From Symbiodinium natans (lineage: Eukaryota > Sar > Dinophyceae > Suessiales > Symbiodiniaceae): DNA of 64,000 nt. The stretch covers positions 331,501 through 395,500 of the forward strand of contig CAJNDS010002376.1 in the NCBI GenBank assembly GCA_905221605.1, written 5' to 3'. Made by a program: the position numbers and the translations under genes. The notes under the pieces are model-generated. The model did no database searches. It was given only the letters and a program-made list of their open reading frames with translations, and was not told where the DNA came from. Within the stretch, counting starts at the first letter, position 1, and each line of letters begins with the position of its first letter. Below are positions 1-11,777 of the stretch, piece by piece.

Positions 1-1430
1 TGATGGATTGTTGCCCGCGGTGGAGTGCCCTGGACCCTTCCGAACAGTGCGATTTCGCCGGGTGGGAGAGGTGGGTGTTTTCTACAACTCGCACCAGGGC
101 CTGCGCTGTGACGTTTCAGTGCTGCAGGCAACCACTTTCGTGCAGTTGTGCTGCCTCTACGACTCGTCCTAACATGCACACACGCATTACACTACGAAGA
201 TGCACATCAACACTCACAGTTTACATGTTTATCACCGGCGTAGACAACACACACATGTGAGGAAACACCCTTTGAGAAACAGTGAAAACAAGGTGCCACA
301 CAAAACTCAAACATAACTATCACAAAAATCACTCTGGGACTCTTGCCACCCTGAAAATTATGTGCTTGATTGATTGGTTTTACGCGTGCCAAACAGACTG
401 GCGACGCGTAAATTTCGCAGAAAGTCTCCCCGCAAAACCAACATCATATGTACACTGAGAAAAACTGTGAGGAACACTGAGGAGCTGGAGTTGTGGCATC
501 AGGAAATGAGGCAGGATGACACGAGCCCTGGATGGTGAAAGTCTCCAGCAAGAGGGGGGTCCTTCCAATAAAGCTCATAGGCTCGTGGCTCGTGACATGC
601 GAGAGATGTCAGCGGCCTTCCAACCCATCTGTTCCAGGAGATCTGCCTGTCCCAGAGAATGGCTTAAATTGCTCACAAATGCTTACAAGGCTTCTCGCGC
701 TTGCGCAGCAGGTTTGGGCCCCAGGCACATACCGACGCGGAGCTCCCCATGGAGGTCAGGCTATGGTCACCTTGCACCGTCGCTGCCAATAGAGATTGAT
801 TCAAGTAGCAACGGATTCCACCGCATTCAGAAGCAATCAAAATGAAGCCCTAGCACCTCAAGCAAACTCACCTCTCGGATGTCTTCTCGGTCCCTGAATT
901 CAGGTCAAGTGCAGAGGCAGCTCAGTTCTGCCAATCAAGAAGCCTAACGTGCAAGGAGAACCTCTATGATGCGCCCGAAGGGTCAGTGTGTGCCAGCTCC
1001 ATTGCATCATGGATTCGTCAACTACGTTTGAGCTTGTCGAAACATGCCTTTCTTTGCATTGCAAGACGAGAACAGCAGCTACAGCTACTGCGGTGAGCAG
1101 GTGAGACTGACAGGCATTCTCCAATGCGTGGGTCTCTCCCCGACGTCAAGGCTGAAGCAGCACAGAAACATGAGTGCTTGACCTAGCAACACAAGCACAA
1201 CACAGCATTGCAACTTCCATGCACGGTGCCGATGCTTCTTTTTGGTGACATGGATGATCCGTCCGAGACATCCAAGAGCTTGTGGCGCCAACGCCCAGAT
1301 GTTCTTGGGGATTGCTGCTCAATGGGTTCTCGCAAAGAAATGGCTCACTGTACCAGGGCTCTGCGCTCAGTCGGATCATGAGAAATGGAAACGACCTAGT
1401 GTGCAGATGCCACTGTCACAAATAGCAGCC
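1..1430. other. No supported gene; intron or intergenic DNA
   Basis: I see only short ORFs of up to about 110 codons on both strands, with no recognisable motif and no convincing exon with splice borders. The stretch may contain introns of the minus-strand gene whose exon ends at 1451. Confidence 0.4.
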
Positions 1431-1450
1431 TGCAAGCATCGGAGACCTAC

Positions 1451-1641
1451 CTCAATCTTCTGGGTAGTACCAGTGGCTTCGCGCGCCAGGAGGTAGAGGC
1501 GTCTCCTTGCGAAGAGAAGAAAATGTTGCAAGCTAGAATCCTCACCCTTCTCAGAAGTGAAACATGCTAAGCTCCCCACGTCTATTCTCCATCCCTTGTA
1601 CTTTTCGGTGCCGTACGCCTGCTTCAGTACAGAGTTAGGCA
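1451..1641 (-). CDS. Internal exon of an unidentified minus-strand gene
   Basis: The minus-strand frame stays open across about 63 codons and reads like a folded protein, with a segment YKGWRIDVGSLACFTSEKGE followed by a basic/aromatic helix FARRRLYLLAREATG. It runs directly into a good donor, GTAGGT, whose G is at 1450. A pyrimidine-containing acceptor (GTTCCAG) lies just before 1641, so I start the exon there although the frame stays open to 1678. I do not recognise the family. Neighbouring ORFs at 1.1-1.4 kb on the same strand may hold the next exons but the phases I tried did not fit. Function unknown. Confidence 0.4.
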
Positions 1642-1918
1642 CTGGAACATGAACCATCACCGCACAATGCCTTTGCAAATCTGCTTTTGCTATTCAATCA
1701 ACACGGCTGCGCTCCGCAACTACCAGGCCTTCATGTACCGCGAACGTGGGCCCCAGAACCCGCCCGCCAGGCTCACACCGTCCCGCAGGCGGATCCACCT
1801 GATCTGAATCTCATGAACTCTGACACATGAAGTTGGAAGTGCCACCACAAACGCTCAGATCTCAGCTTCTTCTCGTCGGTGTAGACCAGTTTCACTTCGG
1901 AGGCCTGCTTTCGGACTT

Positions 1919-2388
1919 TTAGGGCTTTGGGCGCGAAGCAGTTGCAAGGCCAAGATCAGCCGCTTTGCCAACAGCCTTGCCAATGGCGCCGCCATCCTTC
2001 TCCTTCCTGGCTTTCTTGGTGTCCGCATTGTTGCTAAAGTGGACATAAGCATGCCTTGGTGTCACAATGTGTCACAGCAAAACGGCACGCTTCCACCATG
2101 CACTCTCTTGCTGAAAGTCTCCGGCTTCACTTCTTCGTGAGGCATTTGATGACCAACAATGACAGCCTAAGGGATGACATGCAGACGCATGCCCAGCCCG
2201 GATGCAACTCGCAATTTCTGGCAGACCTGCATGACCCAGTATGACAATTAACGATTGAACCCTTCAAGCGCCTCAAGGTCATATATTGCATGTCTTCACA
2301 TGAATTATATCTGGCCTCTGGCTTGTACTCGTCTGTCGTGAAATAATCGAAAACCTCCTCCTCCGTGACGACATCGTCCTCTGTACAT
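1919..2388 (-). CDS. 3' exons of an unidentified acidic/lysine-rich protein gene
   Basis: Three minus-strand exon candidates lie in order. The first, about 2388 to 2261, encodes an acidic stretch (TEDDVVTEEEVFDYFTTDEY) and ends at a GT donor at 2260. The second, from 2166 after a CCCTTAG acceptor, encodes MPHEEVKPETFSKRVHGG. The third, reading to a TAA at 1919, encodes a Lys/Ala/Gly tail (KKARKEKDGGAIGKAVGKAA and then TASRPKP) that follows a CACTTTAG acceptor near 2025. The gene therefore ends at 1919 and its 5' part lies above 2.4 kb. Exon phases between the second and third exons were not resolved. No family is recognised; composition suggests a soluble, partly disordered protein. Confidence 0.45.
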
Positions 2389-2409
2389 CTTGTTGAGAAG
2401 CCAGGCATG

Positions 2410-2560
2410 CAATGTTGTGCATGCGTGCGTGTGCGTGTGCGCGTTGCATGCATGCGTGCGTGTCCGTGTGCGTTTCCTTGCGAGTGTGCGTGTTTGTGCT
2501 TGTGTTCGTATGCGTATGTGTCTGTGTGTCTCTGTGTATGTGTGTGTGCACAAAACCCTG
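2410..2560. repeat. TG/CG alternating purine-pyrimidine tract
   Basis: A degenerate GTGTGCGTGTGCGC-type tract of about 150 bases with many GTGCGT and TGTGTGTC words. Alternating purine-pyrimidine DNA of this type can adopt Z-form. ORFs crossing it in all frames (poly Cys-Val or His-Thr) are artefacts of the repeat. Confidence 0.7.
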
Positions 2561-2702
2561 TTGGACCAAGGGTCGGAGCAAATCACATCAGTCGTTTTGA
2601 ATTCATTTAAGATGTACGCAGCGGGCCGCTCCACCCACTGTTAGGGGGCGGCCAACGAAGAGCCTAACAGCGTGGTGCTGAAAACGTACCTGCAAATTCG
2701 AG

Positions 2703-2781
2703 CGTGCTTGGGCTTGGCAGAGCAGCTGGCAGCTCATAAAAACTGGGAGTGTGCTTGGGCTTAGCATAGCAGCTGGCAGCT
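2703..2781. repeat. Two-copy tandem duplication, 47-base spacing
   Basis: The word GTGCTTGGGCTTGGCAGAGC followed by AGCTGGCAGCTC (2707 onward) recurs with two or three mismatches about 47 bases later, before 2781. No coding sense is seen. Confidence 0.6.
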
Positions 2782-2874
2782 CCACCATTGACGATATTTC
2801 TGCCTTCCCCTACATGTGTAGGGAGATCCCGAAGTGTGTGTGTGCGTGCGCAGCCTGATTCGAGGCTTCGGAGA

Positions 2875-3881
2875 CTGGGTCCCACAAGTCAAGACTGACT
2901 TTCCAATGGGGTGCCGGACGCACTGGTGAGACCGGCACTAACAAAAACGCTCATCAGTTGCCTGTGAAGCAGTGGAGGACGCCCCACTGTTGTAATTGAG
3001 GTGATCGCCGATGTGTCCCTCAGACGCACCGCCGGAACAGACAGACCCGTTCTTTGATATAAGAGGTCAGTTGGGGTGAGGTCGCAGGATCAACCCACAC
3101 TGTGGACCTCTGCAGCGTGACCCTTTTGGTTCAGGACCGCACTCCAGTCTCCAGTCATCACAAACAGCCAAAAACCATTTGGTCTTGGACAGTTACCTGA
3201 CCCAACTCAGACGGCCGAAGACTGACCCTTTATACCGGCAATGTGGATTCCGCGACATTCTTTTGTCTCAAGCCGTGCGCGAAGTACACCTGCTTAGACA
3301 CTAGAGCTGCAATTTCGTACCGCAGAAGCAAATAGATGCGACACTGCGAGGATTGAAGCTGAGACAGAGCGCACGTCATGATTATATGTTCCACGCAAGC
3401 ATTACCATTCAGCAAGAGGACCGCCCATCTCCCTTTGCAGGTTGCCCTCCCTAGTCCGTGTGTCTTTGTTGCTGATTAGCCGTTCGTGGTCTTTGAGTTG
3501 ACAAATACGCCGTTTGAGGACTCTCAGTATTCGGACGGTCAAGGAGGATGGGCATTCTTCACATACGTCTGTGGAGTCTTCGCATGTTCGCAAGGAATGC
3601 CGGTCGTTAAACCATTCGAGGACGGGAACAATATCGTTTGCAGCATCGACATATCAGGACCAAAACTTTATCTCCTGAAGCAGCATTGAGAGCGTAGGTC
3701 ATGTGGAACGATCACAGGACCCAAAGAACAGGCGTGTCCGCCGAAAGGGGGTGTATGTGTGTACACCATGAATTCTAAACCTGGGTTCGCACAAGTCAGG
3801 ACTGACTTTTCCAATGCAAGGAGTGCCGGAGGCACTGGTGAGACCGGCACTAACAAAGACGCTTGCTCCTCTGATTACCTG
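2875..3881 (+). repeat. Dispersed repeat, two direct copies
   Basis: About 90 bases at 2875-2964 and 3781-3881 match closely in the same orientation. The shared core contains ACTGGTGAGACCGGCACTAA followed by CAAA(A/G)ACGCT. The second copy carries small insertions relative to the first. The DNA between the copies (2965-3780) contains no exon I can support. Confidence 0.65.
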
Positions 3882-6800
3882 CTTGAGAGCTAATACATCC
3901 GCAACAGCCTCGCTGTGCATTGCTTCACTGATCATTCAACATCCTCGCTGTCGTTCCGATCATGATGCCCAAAAACCAAGTTCAGTGAAGCATCTCTCCG
4001 TGCGCGTCTGTGTGTGTGTGTGTGGATATGGGTTTTGGTGCGAGTGCGTGTACATGCCAATGTCCTCACCATCTGGGAATGTAAGCTTGAGAGTGTGAGA
4101 CCAGTGTTCGAGCGTTGCTTCCTGAGATGTCTCAAGGTATTCTTGCCATTTCTTGCCGGACGGTGCTGAACTTGGCGCGAAACCCTACCTGGCTGAGGTG
4201 CACACTGGTACAAAGAAGAGGCGGATCGCATAATCAGGAATTTGAACCGCCCACCTTTGAGTGCATCAGTCTGAAACAAACGTGATTGCCGCCATTTGCT
4301 GAGGGCTCCAGTCATGGCATGAGAGACATTCGTGCGCCTTCCTTCGATGCTGAGGCGAGATCCTCTTGTAGCGTTCCTCTTGTGTTTTTGGATGCATCCT
4401 GACTCCAGTTCACATCAGGTACAGGCCACTGCGAAGCATCGACAAATAAAGCCACCTGTGAGTCTGTGAGCCAGGCTTTTTGGGATGGTTTCGCCGGTTC
4501 TGCTTGCGGTTGCCTCCCTGCATAGCCTGTAACGTGAGCTCGCTTGGCTGGGCAACGCGTTCACTCTAGACTTTAAACACCCCTAACAAGCAATAGCTTC
4601 AACTGCTTCAATGGTAGGGATGCTGAGTAAGAACTGGGCCACTGCGGAGGTCTCTCGACCTTCCAAACCCCGCCTTGCAACATCGCAACGTCATGTTCCT
4701 TCACGTGTTGCAAAGTGCCAGACAAGAAAATCACGTGCCTATCAAGGGATGGAGTCCCAGGGGCCACAAAGGCGACATCCTCTCAGCGCACAAGCACAAC
4801 AAAAGCGAGCACAACTGCGAGACAGCAGCACTGAATCTACTCCAAGGCCCGGAGTGAAGCCTCCGCCGCAGAATGCTCCGCAGGCCATATCCAGCTAAAC
4901 CAGGCCGCAGCAGCAACCACCTGGCTCCAAGATTTCTCCAAGGTCCAGGCCTGCGTGACCTGAATACTGGACGTAAAACTGCTGAGCTGGACGTATGACG
5001 CGGACGTGCCCAACTTTTTTCTGTCAGGGAAATCGGGCAGGCAAGGCCAGGAAGGAAAGCTGCAACACCACCTTTGGCCTGGCTCACATGCTGCTTTCTG
5101 AATCCACTTCCAGCGTGTTTCGTCCCACCTCGGCCGACGCGGTTGCAAGACCGCCATGGCTTTGTCCACGAGGTGAACAAACCCACTAGGCTGCAGCCAG
5201 AAAGACCAAGACCAGGAAGCAATACATTTGAAAGAAACGCCAACAAGGCTCGCTTGCCTACAAGGCTCTCTGAGAAGAAATCGCACCCTGTTCGTTATCT
5301 GTGGGCTCTCCACATGAACTGCGCGGCCGCCGGAGCTGAACCCCCGCATGTAAATTTAAAAATCAACCGGCCTGAAACGGGCACTCTAGGCCGTTCTAGG
5401 CCGTGGATATGGAGAAGTATCGACTGCCTTTCGAAGCGAAGGGACTTCCTTTGCCGAGTCTCGGATGTTTTGAGAGGGAGTCCAGAGGCACGAAGCACGA
5501 GGACACTACAAGGACTTGTGAAGCCAGAATGCAGTTCACCAATTATAACCTCCACGAAACTCTCTCCGCATCGAAGACAAGCTGCCTCTCACACTGCTAT
5601 TTTGGTAGAATTCGGACTGTTTGCGCCAACAGCCTCAAGTCTACTGCTTGAAAGAGGAGGTTGTGACTCCTCCAAGATGCACAAAGGAATTTCAAATGTA
5701 ATTTGCCAAGAAAGTCGGGTGCGCACATGTCAAAGAAGGACACAGAGTTGCTGCGTGTCTCATGAGTCTGTGAAAGGGTTCGCCAGCTCGATAACGCTCG
5801 AAGGTCAGTTGCCGCGCACACGATAAGATTCATTATCACTTAGGGCTGCAAAGCCTCAATGAAGGTATTGGCCTGAGGCTCACTGTCAAAGTCAGCGCAG
5901 TCGCAATGTGGCAGCACTACTCCGACAAGGACACTGCACGCAAGACATGTTGAGCTCAGGGCACCTGCTGAAACTAACTTGCGGCCGCACTCTGCGGATC
6001 AAGCGAGCTCTGCTGCCTCTTGCATCGCCTGCACAGTATACCATTTCACTCCTAAGGAGGAACAGGACATCATGGGGCAGCACTCAGTAGCACCTGCCTC
6101 TTTGAGAGTTTCAATGTGGCTGTCACTGAAGGAGCGCTTCATTGAATGTTGCATTCCAGCATCATCGTCATCGCCGTCAACCTGACAGCTGCGCGGTGCC
6201 AAATTCGATGCATGCACAAACAATGTGCTACGACGGCATGAACGAGGAATTACTGAACAAGGAAAAGGATGAGAGGCTGGTGGCCGTAGTATTCCGTGGT
6301 ATGCCGTGCTGACCGTGTACAGCTGTTATACCGTATACCGATTATACCTTCATATCAGTTGGAAGCATGAGGCTCCGACCTGCATGACTTCCAGGAAGCT
6401 GTTCCGGACACGAAGTGCAATGTCATTTGCCCTTCCTTCATCCGGACCGGATGTTCTTGCATTACCTTTCAGGCTGAAGATCTATCCGAACCTAGTCTAG
6501 TGACACACTCGACTGATCTCAATTCCCTAAACTACGGGCCTTCGTGAGGAAGTATTTCGAAAAGAGCACCGTCGCCTGTGCAATGCACTCGCCTTTACCG
6601 ATCCTCTGCCGGTACACAGGACTTAGCATGCGGCCTTTGGTTGGTTCGCACAATCACAGCCGCAAACGCTGGTTAAGTCTGCTGATCTGTGAGGCCTTGC
6701 TGACCGCCGTTGCAAGGAGTCTTCCAGTGCGTCTGGATGTCCTCTGCAAGGTGCCAGGAAGGTGCGACGCGACGCAAAGGCTGCGCTTTCGACACAGCAT

Positions 6801-7320
6801 CTCCACCGAACTAGTTTCAAAGAAGGTACAATGACATGAACCAAATTCCAAGGGGGCAAAGCTAACGATGCCGCATGACAGGGCACCACGGACACAGCAG
6901 CGTTGGGATGAGAAGAGTTCTGATTGATTTCCTGCTTCAAGCCAAAGCCTTCCTGCGTTCGCAACTTGTCAGCCAAAGAAGATATTCGCGAGGAGTTGAG
7001 CCCTCTCACGGCCTCTCACGACTTTTTCATGTTTGTGGGCCTTAATCTGGCACAAAAAAATCAAGCAAAGGATGCCAACTGAGCACGTCGAGCCTCTTGC
7101 ACAATGAAGGTCTGTGTCGCATAAACAGTAGTGATAGTGGAGGCGCGTTTTAAATTTTGTTTCAAGGGTACCATTATACCATGACGTTGCAACGTCCCTG
7201 CAATCAACCTGTGTTCCTTGTCATAAATCTTGTTCACACGATACGATGACATGACCTGAGAGTTGATACCTTACATCGGCAAGTTGTCTAGATGTAGAAT
7301 GCATCATGCAAATGATGCAC
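3882..7320. other. No firmly supported gene; one weak open region at 4.7-5.8 kb
   Basis: Overlapping frames of 170-250 codons are open on both strands between 4731 and 5826. The plus frame (5074-5826) and the minus frames (4731-5349) are mutually antisense, rich in Arg/Ser/Pro, and show no domain. The minus frame contains one exon-like patch (KAMAVLQPRRPRWDETRWKW) near 5.1 kb. A short TG repeat lies at 4008-4024. Another minus-strand patch, SLADKLRTQEGFGLKQEINQ near 6.9 kb, could be an exon. I do not call genes here. Confidence 0.3.
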
Positions 7321-7324
7321 GTCA

Positions 7325-7425
7325 AGCCTCCGAGTTTCCTGAATCCGTGGTTTCCAGTTTCCCGAATCCGAGTTTCCGTCCGCGTTTCCCGAAACACGTT
7401 TTTCCAGCTTCCGAATCCGCTGCTG
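7325..7425. repeat. Degenerate GTTTCC/GAATCCG repeat
   Basis: The words TTTCC and GAATCCG recur at irregular 10-20-base spacing, for example GTTTCCCGAATCCGAGTTTCC. Related words (GTTTCCAGTTTCCAGCTTCC) occur near 15.99 kb, so this may be a low-copy dispersed repeat. Confidence 0.4.
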
Positions 7426-7541
7426 ACCATCGATACCCGTCCACATTTCAAGGATCATGCGGTAGCGGACGTGAGCCTGCCTCATCGGGAGAATTCCAGC
7501 TGAAGTCCTTCCAAAAACAATACCGGATGAACAGGACTGTG

Positions 7542-8214
7542 CTACAAGGCAAGTTTGGTCAAAGCCCAAGGCTGAAAGAAGCGGCAGGCCTCTTCCACTG
7601 GCCAGGTGCAGTATGGCCTCTGAGTCCACACGGACCGCAGCTCTGCAGATCCGTGCGCGAACTTGCAGTGGATGTCCGTACATCTCCTCTGCATCTCATG
7701 ATGTGACCTCTCTCGTAGCATTCGCAACATATGGTCAGCCCCAGTCCTCTGGAAGTAGTTGTAGCACATCTTGGTCTTTGCCAGGTCTGGCATTGGCTGC
7801 AACTCTGCCCTGGAGTGGGCGAAGGGACACCCTGGACCTCTGCCAGCCAAGAAACACCGATCAGGAACATTGTTGTGACTGCTTGATTGTGTGCCCAAGC
7901 AAGAAAACTTTGGACCGGGCCCAGCTCACACATCCTCTTCTTATTGTAGGGGCACATCTGAGTTTTCCGGAACTCATCTGGCATTGGCTGCAACTCCGCT
8001 CTGGAGTGTGCAAAGGGACATCCCGGACCTGCCGGCAAATTAACAAACGAGGAACACTATTGTGCCTGCGATGCAGCATCGCATCTGCCCCAGCAAGATG
8101 ACTTAGGGCCAGACCCATTTCGCACATCTTCTTCTTGTTGTAGGCGCACATCTTTGTTTTCCGGAACTGGTTTTTCAATGGCTGTGACGACAGCATGTGG
8201 TTTACCGCATTCAC
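7542..8214 (-). CDS. CCCH-type zinc-finger protein, at least three fingers on tandemly repeated exons
   Basis: Read on the minus strand, exon A ends with FRKTKMCAYNKKKMCEMG at 8115, exon B is 8028-7921, exon C is about 7837-7740 and exon D reads from about 7688 to a TAG at 7542. Introns 8114-8029 (GT-AG), 7920-7838 (GC-AG) and 7739-7689 (GC-AG, least certain) join in phase. The joined frames rebuild C-x7-C-x5-C-x3-H fingers: MCxYNKK(K/R)MC from one exon and GPGCPFAHS from the next. The spacer SRAELQPMPD occurs twice, so exon-intron units were duplicated. The third finger (KTKMCYNYF, then CTDIHCKFAHG) has unusual spacing. CCCH fingers commonly bind AU-rich or other single-stranded RNA, so a post-transcriptional role is likely by family. 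The 5' end is probably missing upstream of 8214; CCAG before TTCCGG may be another acceptor. The tail after 7640 is weak. Confidence 0.7.
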
Positions 8215-8269
8215 GGCCCACTGCGTTGGTCTTGCCTGAGTTCAAGCATGGAGTTTGGCGCTTCAAACA

Positions 8270-9430
8270 AAAGAACCAGAAAAGCGATTACGTGATCAAG
8301 GCAGAGGCGTCTCATCAAGTACGACCAAGACCAATCTACCCTGGAAATGCAAGCCATGCTTAAGCTGCTAAGGAGCTAAGCCTGTACACTGTAAGCTGGA
8401 GGAATACACAGAGGCTGAAAATCTAGAGATTCCGGACAGCGAAGCATGCCATAGTGAGACGGGGAATAGACTTGGGACAAGTGAACGCTGTGTCGGCATC
8501 AAATCCTCTTGCGGGGCGAGAACGAAGGGAAGAGGAGGCCATGACCTCAAAGAAGTTGAACTGCACCGGCATATCAAACGAACGGAATAAAGCTTCGTGA
8601 ACTGAGCTGAGGAGTAAAACACGACCCGTACCTTGTTGATGGCATCCCGAGCTTAACTTGCTGAGTCAACAGTTTCAAGAGGTAATCCCAGGTTTTAAGC
8701 TGCAAAGCCAGAACAGAGGGCTGATGTCTGCAACTTAAGCGTGGCAGCGCCCAGCAGTGCCTAGCAGGACCTACCGCCATGTCTTCCATTCCGTACACGT
8801 GCAGAGCTGACAAGGTTGACAAGGCAGCGAGCGAAAAATGTCCGTTTTATCCCCAAATTGCAATCCCTCCCTCCTCGCCGTTTATTTAGCACAATTTACT
8901 TTCTACCACCTTAGAAAAGCAGTCTTGAAGTCTTGAAAGCGAGAAAAGCGAACGCGGACGCCTGAACAAGAAGCGGCCTAGGCGCCCTTCCTCCAAAACA
9001 TCCACCAAAGGAAGAGGCTGATCCCAGAGTATAGAAACCGTACAAAGCAAAATCAGGCCGAGCTTCATCGGTGAGGATCACGGGCTGGGCGGCGTCGCTC
9101 TGAACGTCATGATGTGACCAGCGTTCAGTCAGGGCCTTGCGACGCGTTCATACCATTCTGCCTAACGCAAGTCCTGGACCAAAAGACCCTGTGAGTTGCA
9201 ATTAAGAACGCAGAGAAAACCGGAGGCAAGAACCTCCACTCCCTGCACGTCAATCGTTGTGATGTTGCCTTGAAAGCCATACTCCTGGCAAGCATTTTGC
9301 AGGGAGGAGCGGTCCGGTGATTGATGACACACAAGCATATCCTGGCAGATGCAGCAGAAAAGCATCACCTGCAGCGCTTCCATTACAAACCATCGACAGG
9401 AACATCTGAAGCTGGTGGCTTTTGCAACGC
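8270..9430. other. No firmly supported gene
   Basis: Only short exon-like patches on the minus strand: LKTWDYLLKLLTQQVKLGM near 8.68 kb, and a frame from 9461 to 9162 containing ACQEYGFQGNITTIDVQGVE. Both could be exons of the gene continuing at 9436-9669. Splice borders were not resolved. Confidence 0.3.
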
Positions 9431-9435
9431 ATCGG

Positions 9436-9669
9436 TCATCCATCAAGTAAGCCACTGGCAAAAACAGGATCGATGAAGTTTATGATAGCAGTGCAAGCAT
9501 CACCACCGTTCACCACGTGCAGGAAGTCGTATGTCCCTGTTGAGCTGCAAGGGCCGCAAGAAAACCTGTGCTTCCAACAAGCATACTCTAAGCCTGCGAG
9601 GCCCCAGGCATCAAGCTGCTTCATGTAGCCGGACGAGCTTGTCTCGGACGACAGGCATGAAACCTCCAC
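9436..9669 (-). CDS. Candidate exon(s) of an unidentified gene
   Basis: The minus frame is open for 77 codons and protein-like, with MKQLDAWGLAG and TYDFLHVVNGGDACTAIINF. A GC-AG intron may run from just after the codons for WGLA to a CTCAACAG acceptor near 9549, because both sides stay in the same frame whether or not it is removed. The 3' border is probably GCCAG near 9450, where the frame changes. No domain is recognised. Confidence 0.35.
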   Translation of the reverse strand: MEVSCLSSETSSSGYMKQLDAWGLAGLEYACWKHRFSCGPCSSTGTYDFLHVVNGGDACTAIINFIDPVFASGLLDG

Positions 9670-9699
9670 CTCAGTACACCAGAGCCGACTGCCACATGG

Positions 9700-10500
9700 C
9701 AGTCGAACATGATTTAAAAAAATAGCCAGAAGGACACTCTGGCATCATCACGCAGCTTGAGAGGCTCATGAATGCTTCAGGCCAGCATCAGGGCAACAAC
9801 TCGTGGGTCAAGCAACGTTCAAGTAAAATCATTCGGCAAGCAATGCGCTGTAGTGGTTTGCCTGTCGCTAAAACAGGATGGAGAAAAGAACAGTGGACCT
9901 GTGGTCGGGCTGTCGTCTTGCTGTTCCACAAAAGGCAGGTGTGCTATGTTCCGGTTGCAACTTGAAAAAAGATTCCCTGCTGATGACGTCATTGCACACT
10001 CAGACTGACTACCTACGTCTGGCAAGCTTACTGCATGGCTACCCTTCGAAGCAATTGGAGGCTTCATTAGTGCGCATGTTTACTTCATGACCGTCAGCAT
10101 GTAAGCAATCGAGGTTCAGCACTTTCAACGACTCTCAACCCCAGTCCAGCATGCCAATCGGTCAACAAAAGTGCGCAACGTCCGCAAGAGAACCTCGAAA
10201 CAACCGATTTCAAATCATCTCCAAAAAACACCTGGGCCAGCTGGGGTCGACCAGAGAGGAGAGAGGGTCAGTGGGGTTGGGGTTCAAAAGCTTGGGAGTT
10301 GAGCTGAGGAAGCGGAGGCAGCGGCGCTCCGGAGAGAGAAAATCTAGGGACGCCAACCTGATGGGCAGGGAATGTCATGCCAAGCTCCGCACGCACTGCT
10401 TCTTGTGAATTTGCCGGATCTGTGGAGAGAGCTTGGTGTTTGACCTCGGTCGCTCACTATCAGAGGATTTCTCAATTCAAGACCTCGCACGGGGCCGTGG
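9700..10500. other. No supported gene
   Basis: Short ORFs only, no motif, no convincing splice-bounded exon on either strand. A purine-rich patch (GAGAGGAGAGAGGGTC) lies near 10.26 kb. Confidence 0.35.
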
Positions 10501-10513
10501 CAAACAGTTTGGA

Positions 10514-10804
10514 TCACAATACCATTGGAAAGGAGAGACGAAAGGGCCGTTGATCATGTCCTTCCAGAGCAGGTGGGAGCGCTACACCCCGGCTGACGCA
10601 TGCCACGTTACTATGCTTTGACGTTATGATGTTATAGTGCCTGTCGCACATAAGCTCTGCAATCCAACGAGCCTCAGCGAAACTTGGCTGAGTCCAATAT
10701 CCCGGAGCATTCTCCGATCCCTGAATGGGGATGAAGGTGATGATACCCTGCGCCCAAAGCAGAGGCACCCAAATGTTCATGACAACTCCGAGCAGCGCAG
10801 CCAC
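10514..10804 (-). CDS. Candidate exon with one membrane helix
   Basis: The minus frame follows a CCAG acceptor near 10809 and begins with a hydrophobic run, ALLGVVMNIWVPLLWAQGII, that could be one transmembrane helix. It continues with a polar, aromatic-rich segment (YWTQPSFAEARWIAELMCDR). The first codon of the open frame is GTG, so this is an internal exon and not a start. The real 3' border is likely before 10620, because the last 30 codons look non-coding. No family is recognised. Confidence 0.4.
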   Translation of the reverse strand: MAALLGVVMNIWVPLLWAQGIITFIPIQGSENAPGYWTQPSFAEARWIAELMCDRHYNIITSKHSNVACVSRGVALPPALEGHDQRPFRLSFPMVL

Positions 10805-11562
10805 AAGCCTGGAACGGCATCTCGGTCATGGCTGCCATGGGTACAAAATCTGGAGCATCGGCTGCAAACCTGAGGAACCCACAGACTCACGACAAATGCT
10901 GGGAACATGGAGTTCCCGGGAAGATTGACCAACGACTTAAAGCATCTTAGAGCCCAGCAGTTGCCCAGCCTGGCGACACGGAAGCACTCACGAAAAACCG
11001 TGATCCACAAGAACTGCAGTGCTTGGACGCGCTAGGACCGCTAGGAAAGTGCCGGTCTGTCGACTGCAGCCAGAAATACACTACGTCCAAACGCACGCTG
11101 CCCGACTTCAGCTGTGTGAACAATCGGAAGGAATACCACAGCTACAACACAAAGACTCGTTGCCCAAGCTTGCAATAGAGCCGCTAGGCTATCTTCGGAG
11201 TTGTCCAGGCAACTTCCAGGCACATCGCCCAGGACATGCTTGAAACGTGGATGTTCGACTCATGGGGCATGAATACTACATGGCGACAGCAAAGACAGAA
11301 AGGTTGACAATCCATCAGGCAGCATCACAACAATGGGGCAGCTGACACAAGCATTGAAGGGCCAAATGGGCCAACCACATGTTGCAACAGCACCGCCACT
11401 CACAGGGCCCAGCACAAACGGCGGGGATCCGCAGCAGCGAGGAAAAAAACACTAAGCAGTTGACCCTGACTGGTTTCAATTCAGCTGTGTCCGTGCCGCA
11501 CCTTGGCAGTGTCCGATTCATCTCCCAATGGCCTAACAAATCTCAGAAAGCATCTGCACCGT

Positions 11563-11702
11563 GATCTTGCAGCCGCTAGGAAGCGCATGGTCCGCCTCGG
11601 AGGTCTTCCCGCAACGATGTCCGCGAAGGATGGTGCCAACTCCTGTACATCATCCGCCTGACACTTCATACACCGTTCCAACTCAAACCGAAAAACTGAG
11701 CT
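11563..11702 (-). CDS. Candidate exon of an unidentified gene
   Basis: A minus-strand frame from about 11702, after a GGATCAG acceptor, encodes FRFELERCMKCQADDVQEL, then a basic segment GRPPRRTMRFLAAARSR. It meets a GTGCAG donor just below 11563. The exon is about 47 codons. A CxxC pair (CMKC) is present but no complete metal-binding motif. It lies just 3' of the three-exon gene ending at 11778 and could belong to the next gene on the same strand. Confidence 0.45.
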
Positions 11703-11777
11703 GATCCACACACAGGTACCAAGGTGTGACCAATCTGTGGGATAGGAGGTGCGAAACATGAAACTTCTAGTGAAAAA

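Noticed and set aside
2279-2634. His-Thr and Cys-Val rich ORFs
   Set aside because: They cross the TG tract; only the TEDDVV exon at 2388-2261 is protein-like.
4731-5826. Antisense pair of 170-250-codon ORFs
   Set aside because: Neither strand shows a domain, a repeat or convincing splice borders; openness is likely due to composition.
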